Shown here: piece by piece, positions 62,657 to 64,000 of the stretch | Layout of the letters: each line of letters opens with the position of its first letter | How positions within the stretch are numbered: position 1 is the stretch's first letter | Assembly: GCA_905373475.1 (NCBI GenBank) | Contig: CAJPTC010000001.1 | Location: 62,001-126,000, forward strand | DNA length: 64,000 nucleotides | Origin: Bacteroidia bacterium | GTDB lineage: Bacteria > Bacteroidota > Bacteroidia > Bacteroidales > CAJPTX01 | Reading direction: 5' to 3' | Made by a program: the position numbers and the translations under genes | The notes under the pieces: model-generated | Told to the model about the DNA's origin: nothing | What the model saw: the letters and a program-made list of their open reading frames with translations, nothing else | The model's database searches: none

Positions 62657-64000
62657 ATGGCGGAAACAGTTGTTATTGTAGGCGGTGGCGTAGGGGGGCT
62701 TACAACCGGGGCGCTTCTTGCAAAGGAGGGATATAAGGTTACTGTACTCGAAAAGAATGCAACGATTGGTGGCGGGTTGCAAACTTTTCACCGTAATGGA
62801 ATAGACTATGTAACTGGGATGCACATCGTGGGAGGTTTTCATCCGAATGGTGTGCTGTATCGTATCTGCAAGTATTTAGGAATCATTGATCAACTTAAGT
62901 TAGTGCCCGTTGATGCGGAATGCATGGATCAGATTGCGTACGCCTCGGATGGTCGGTTATACAAGATAGCCTCGGGACGAAGTGGCTTTATAGACAGTTT
63001 AACTAGCTATTTTCCGCAAGAGCACGACAATATTGTTCGTTATCTGGACACGATGTACGAGATGGCGGGGCAGCTAGATCATTTCAATTTGCGCCCTACG
63101 TCGGATGATCTCTTTCAATTTCCCCCTGAGTTTTTTATGCCCGCGGATGAATTTATAAATCAGTTTACCGAAGAACCGCGCTTGCGCGATCTGTTCGCCT
63201 ATATGAACTCGTTGCACGGCGCTATTCGTGGCAAAACACCCGCCTATATACATGCTCTACTGAATGTATTTTACATAGAGGGGGTAGCGCGCTTTGTGGG
63301 AGGCTCATTTCAGCTCGCAAAAGCTTTGTGTGGTGTTATTCGTGCGCACGGTGGCGAAGTGTTTACAAATGCGGAAGTGACGCATATTGCGGTGCATGAG
63401 CGGAACATTACGTACATCGAGATAGAGAAGGGGCAGCGTTTTCAAGCAGATCATTACATATCTGCGGTTCACGTGAACGAACTGCTACGCGTGATTGATA
63501 ATTCGGCCTTTCCAAAATCGTTTTTCAATCGGGTACGTTCGATCCCCAATACCTATTCGGCTTTTTTCGTATTCATCGAATTGAAGGAAGGTACGTTCCC
63601 ATACATAAATCACACGTGCTATTACGAGCAAGATTATGGACTGATATGGGAGCTTGAGGTGTATAACGAAGAGTGGCCACGTAGTTTCATGTATATGACG
63701 CCTCCTGTTGAGAATCAGGGCGAGTGGGCTACACACCTCGTAGTAAATGTTGTGATGCCTTATGATGCTGTGCGTAAGTGGGAGAACACGGAAACAGGGA
63801 AGCGGGGTACAGATTATGAAATGTGGAAGCAGGAGCGTGTGGAGAAGGTGCTAGACCGTTTTGAAGAACTCTACCCCGATTTTCGTTCCAAAATCAGGCG
63901 AGTTTATGCTGCTTCGCCTCTTACTGTGCGAGACTATTATCATAGTACCGAGGGGGCTATCTATGGCTATGCTAAGGACTGTCAGAATATAATGCTATCC
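62657..64000 (+). CDS. FAD-dependent oxidoreductase (phytoene desaturase-like), 3' end cut
   Basis: Open from the ATG at 62657 to the window end (448 codons). It begins with a dinucleotide-binding motif VVIVGGGVGGLTTGALLAKEGY and EKNATIGGGLQT, the FAD Rossmann fold of the phytoene-desaturase/NAD(P)-FAD family. Similar genes occur in flexirubin and aryl-polyene clusters, where a role in desaturation or maturation is assumed. It is likely cluster gene interrupted from the rest by the inverted ATPase gene. The C-terminal part is missing. Confidence 0.83.
   Translation, partial: MAETVVIVGGGVGGLTTGALLAKEGYKVTVLEKNATIGGGLQTFHRNGIDYVTGMHIVGGFHPNGVLYRICKYLGIIDQLKLVPVDAECMDQIAYASDGRLYKIASGRSGFIDSLTSYFPQEHDNIVRYLDTMYEMAGQLDHFNLRPTSDDLFQFPPEFFMPADEFINQFTEEPRLRDLFAYMNSLHGAIRGKTPAYIHALLNVFYIEGVARFVGGSFQLAKALCGVIRAHGGEVFTNAEVTHIAVHERNITYIEIEKGQRFQADHYISAVHVNELLRVIDNSAFPKSFFNRVRSIPNTYSAFFVFIELKEGTFPYINHTCYYEQDYGLIWELEVYNEEWPRSFMYMTPPVENQGEWATHLVVNVVMPYDAVRKWENTETGKRGTDYEMWKQERVEKVLDRFEELYPDFRSKIRRVYAASPLTVRDYYHSTEGAIYGYAKDCQNIMLS

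Noticed and set aside
62498..62842. Longer N-terminus for the AAA-ATPase/DUF1703 protein
   Set aside because: It would overlap the divergent FAD oxidoreductase start at 62657 and adds a Cys/Arg-rich stretch unlike the family.
1..64000. CRISPR arrays, tRNA or rRNA genes, insertion-sequence transposases
   Set aside because: No regularly spaced repeats, cloverleaf-like sequence or transposase-like protein was recognised. Reading by eye could miss a tRNA; tRNAscan-SE would settle it.

Overview
The window reads as chromosome of an anaerobic Bacteroidota, most likely order Bacteroidales and probably near Porphyromonas. The evidence is a type IX secretion sortase (PorU), a RagA/RagB (SusC/SusD) pair, an RNase H1 with a viroplasmin-like N-terminus, a DUF3467 protein, and repeated TAnnTTTG promoter boxes of the Bacteroidota primary sigma factor. 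No rRNA, tRNA, CRISPR array or transposase was found. This is a reading by eye, with no database search.

Bases 1-5289 (minus strand) carry a likely operon: acyl-CoA thioesterase, outer-membrane beta-barrel, and two tandem TPR/coiled-coil/SpoIIE phosphatases, the last cut by the window edge. Bases 5380-14181 (plus) carry a phosphohexomutase, a 280-base chain of hairpins, TolC and HlyD-type exporter parts, TsaB overlapping a DUF3108 protein, a lipoprotein, and an ExbB-ExbD-TonB set. Bases 14566-21060 hold the SusC/SusD pair and a secreted beta-helix protein. Bases 21159-26993 (minus) hold an NtrB/NtrC-like two-component system, a LolC-like permease, RNase H1 and a PAP2 phosphatase.

Bases 27058-43879 (mostly plus) hold a DUF3467 + GT39-like + GT2 cassette, PorU, an Hpt/STAS pair, an AbfT-like CoA-transferase, the fatty-acid locus DUF177-rpmF-plsX-fabH, a minus-strand adaptor plus two FtsX/MacB-type permeases with no ATPase, and a DUF1579-like protein.

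Bases 44310-64000 are the most distinctive part: an aryl-polyene/flexirubin-type biosynthetic cluster, all plus strand and tightly packed. It has a tyrosine ammonia-lyase, ketoreductase, three ketosynthases (two with an extra C-terminal condensing-like domain), two acyl carrier proteins, two dehydratases, thioesterase, O-methyltransferase, two acyltransferases (one fused to a glycosyltransferase), a small SMR/EamA-like transporter, a LolA-like carrier, and a partial FAD oxidoreductase. The proposed logic is: tyrosine to 4-coumarate, iterative extension and dehydration to a polyene, methylation, transfer to a lipid, and delivery to the outer membrane. The starter-activating ligase, the MMPL exporter and DarA/DarB are not in the window and may lie beyond its right end. 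Two defence or mobile-type genes sit inside the cluster: a type IIG restriction-modification enzyme co-directional with the operon, and an AAA-ATPase/PD-(D/E)XK protein on the opposite strand.
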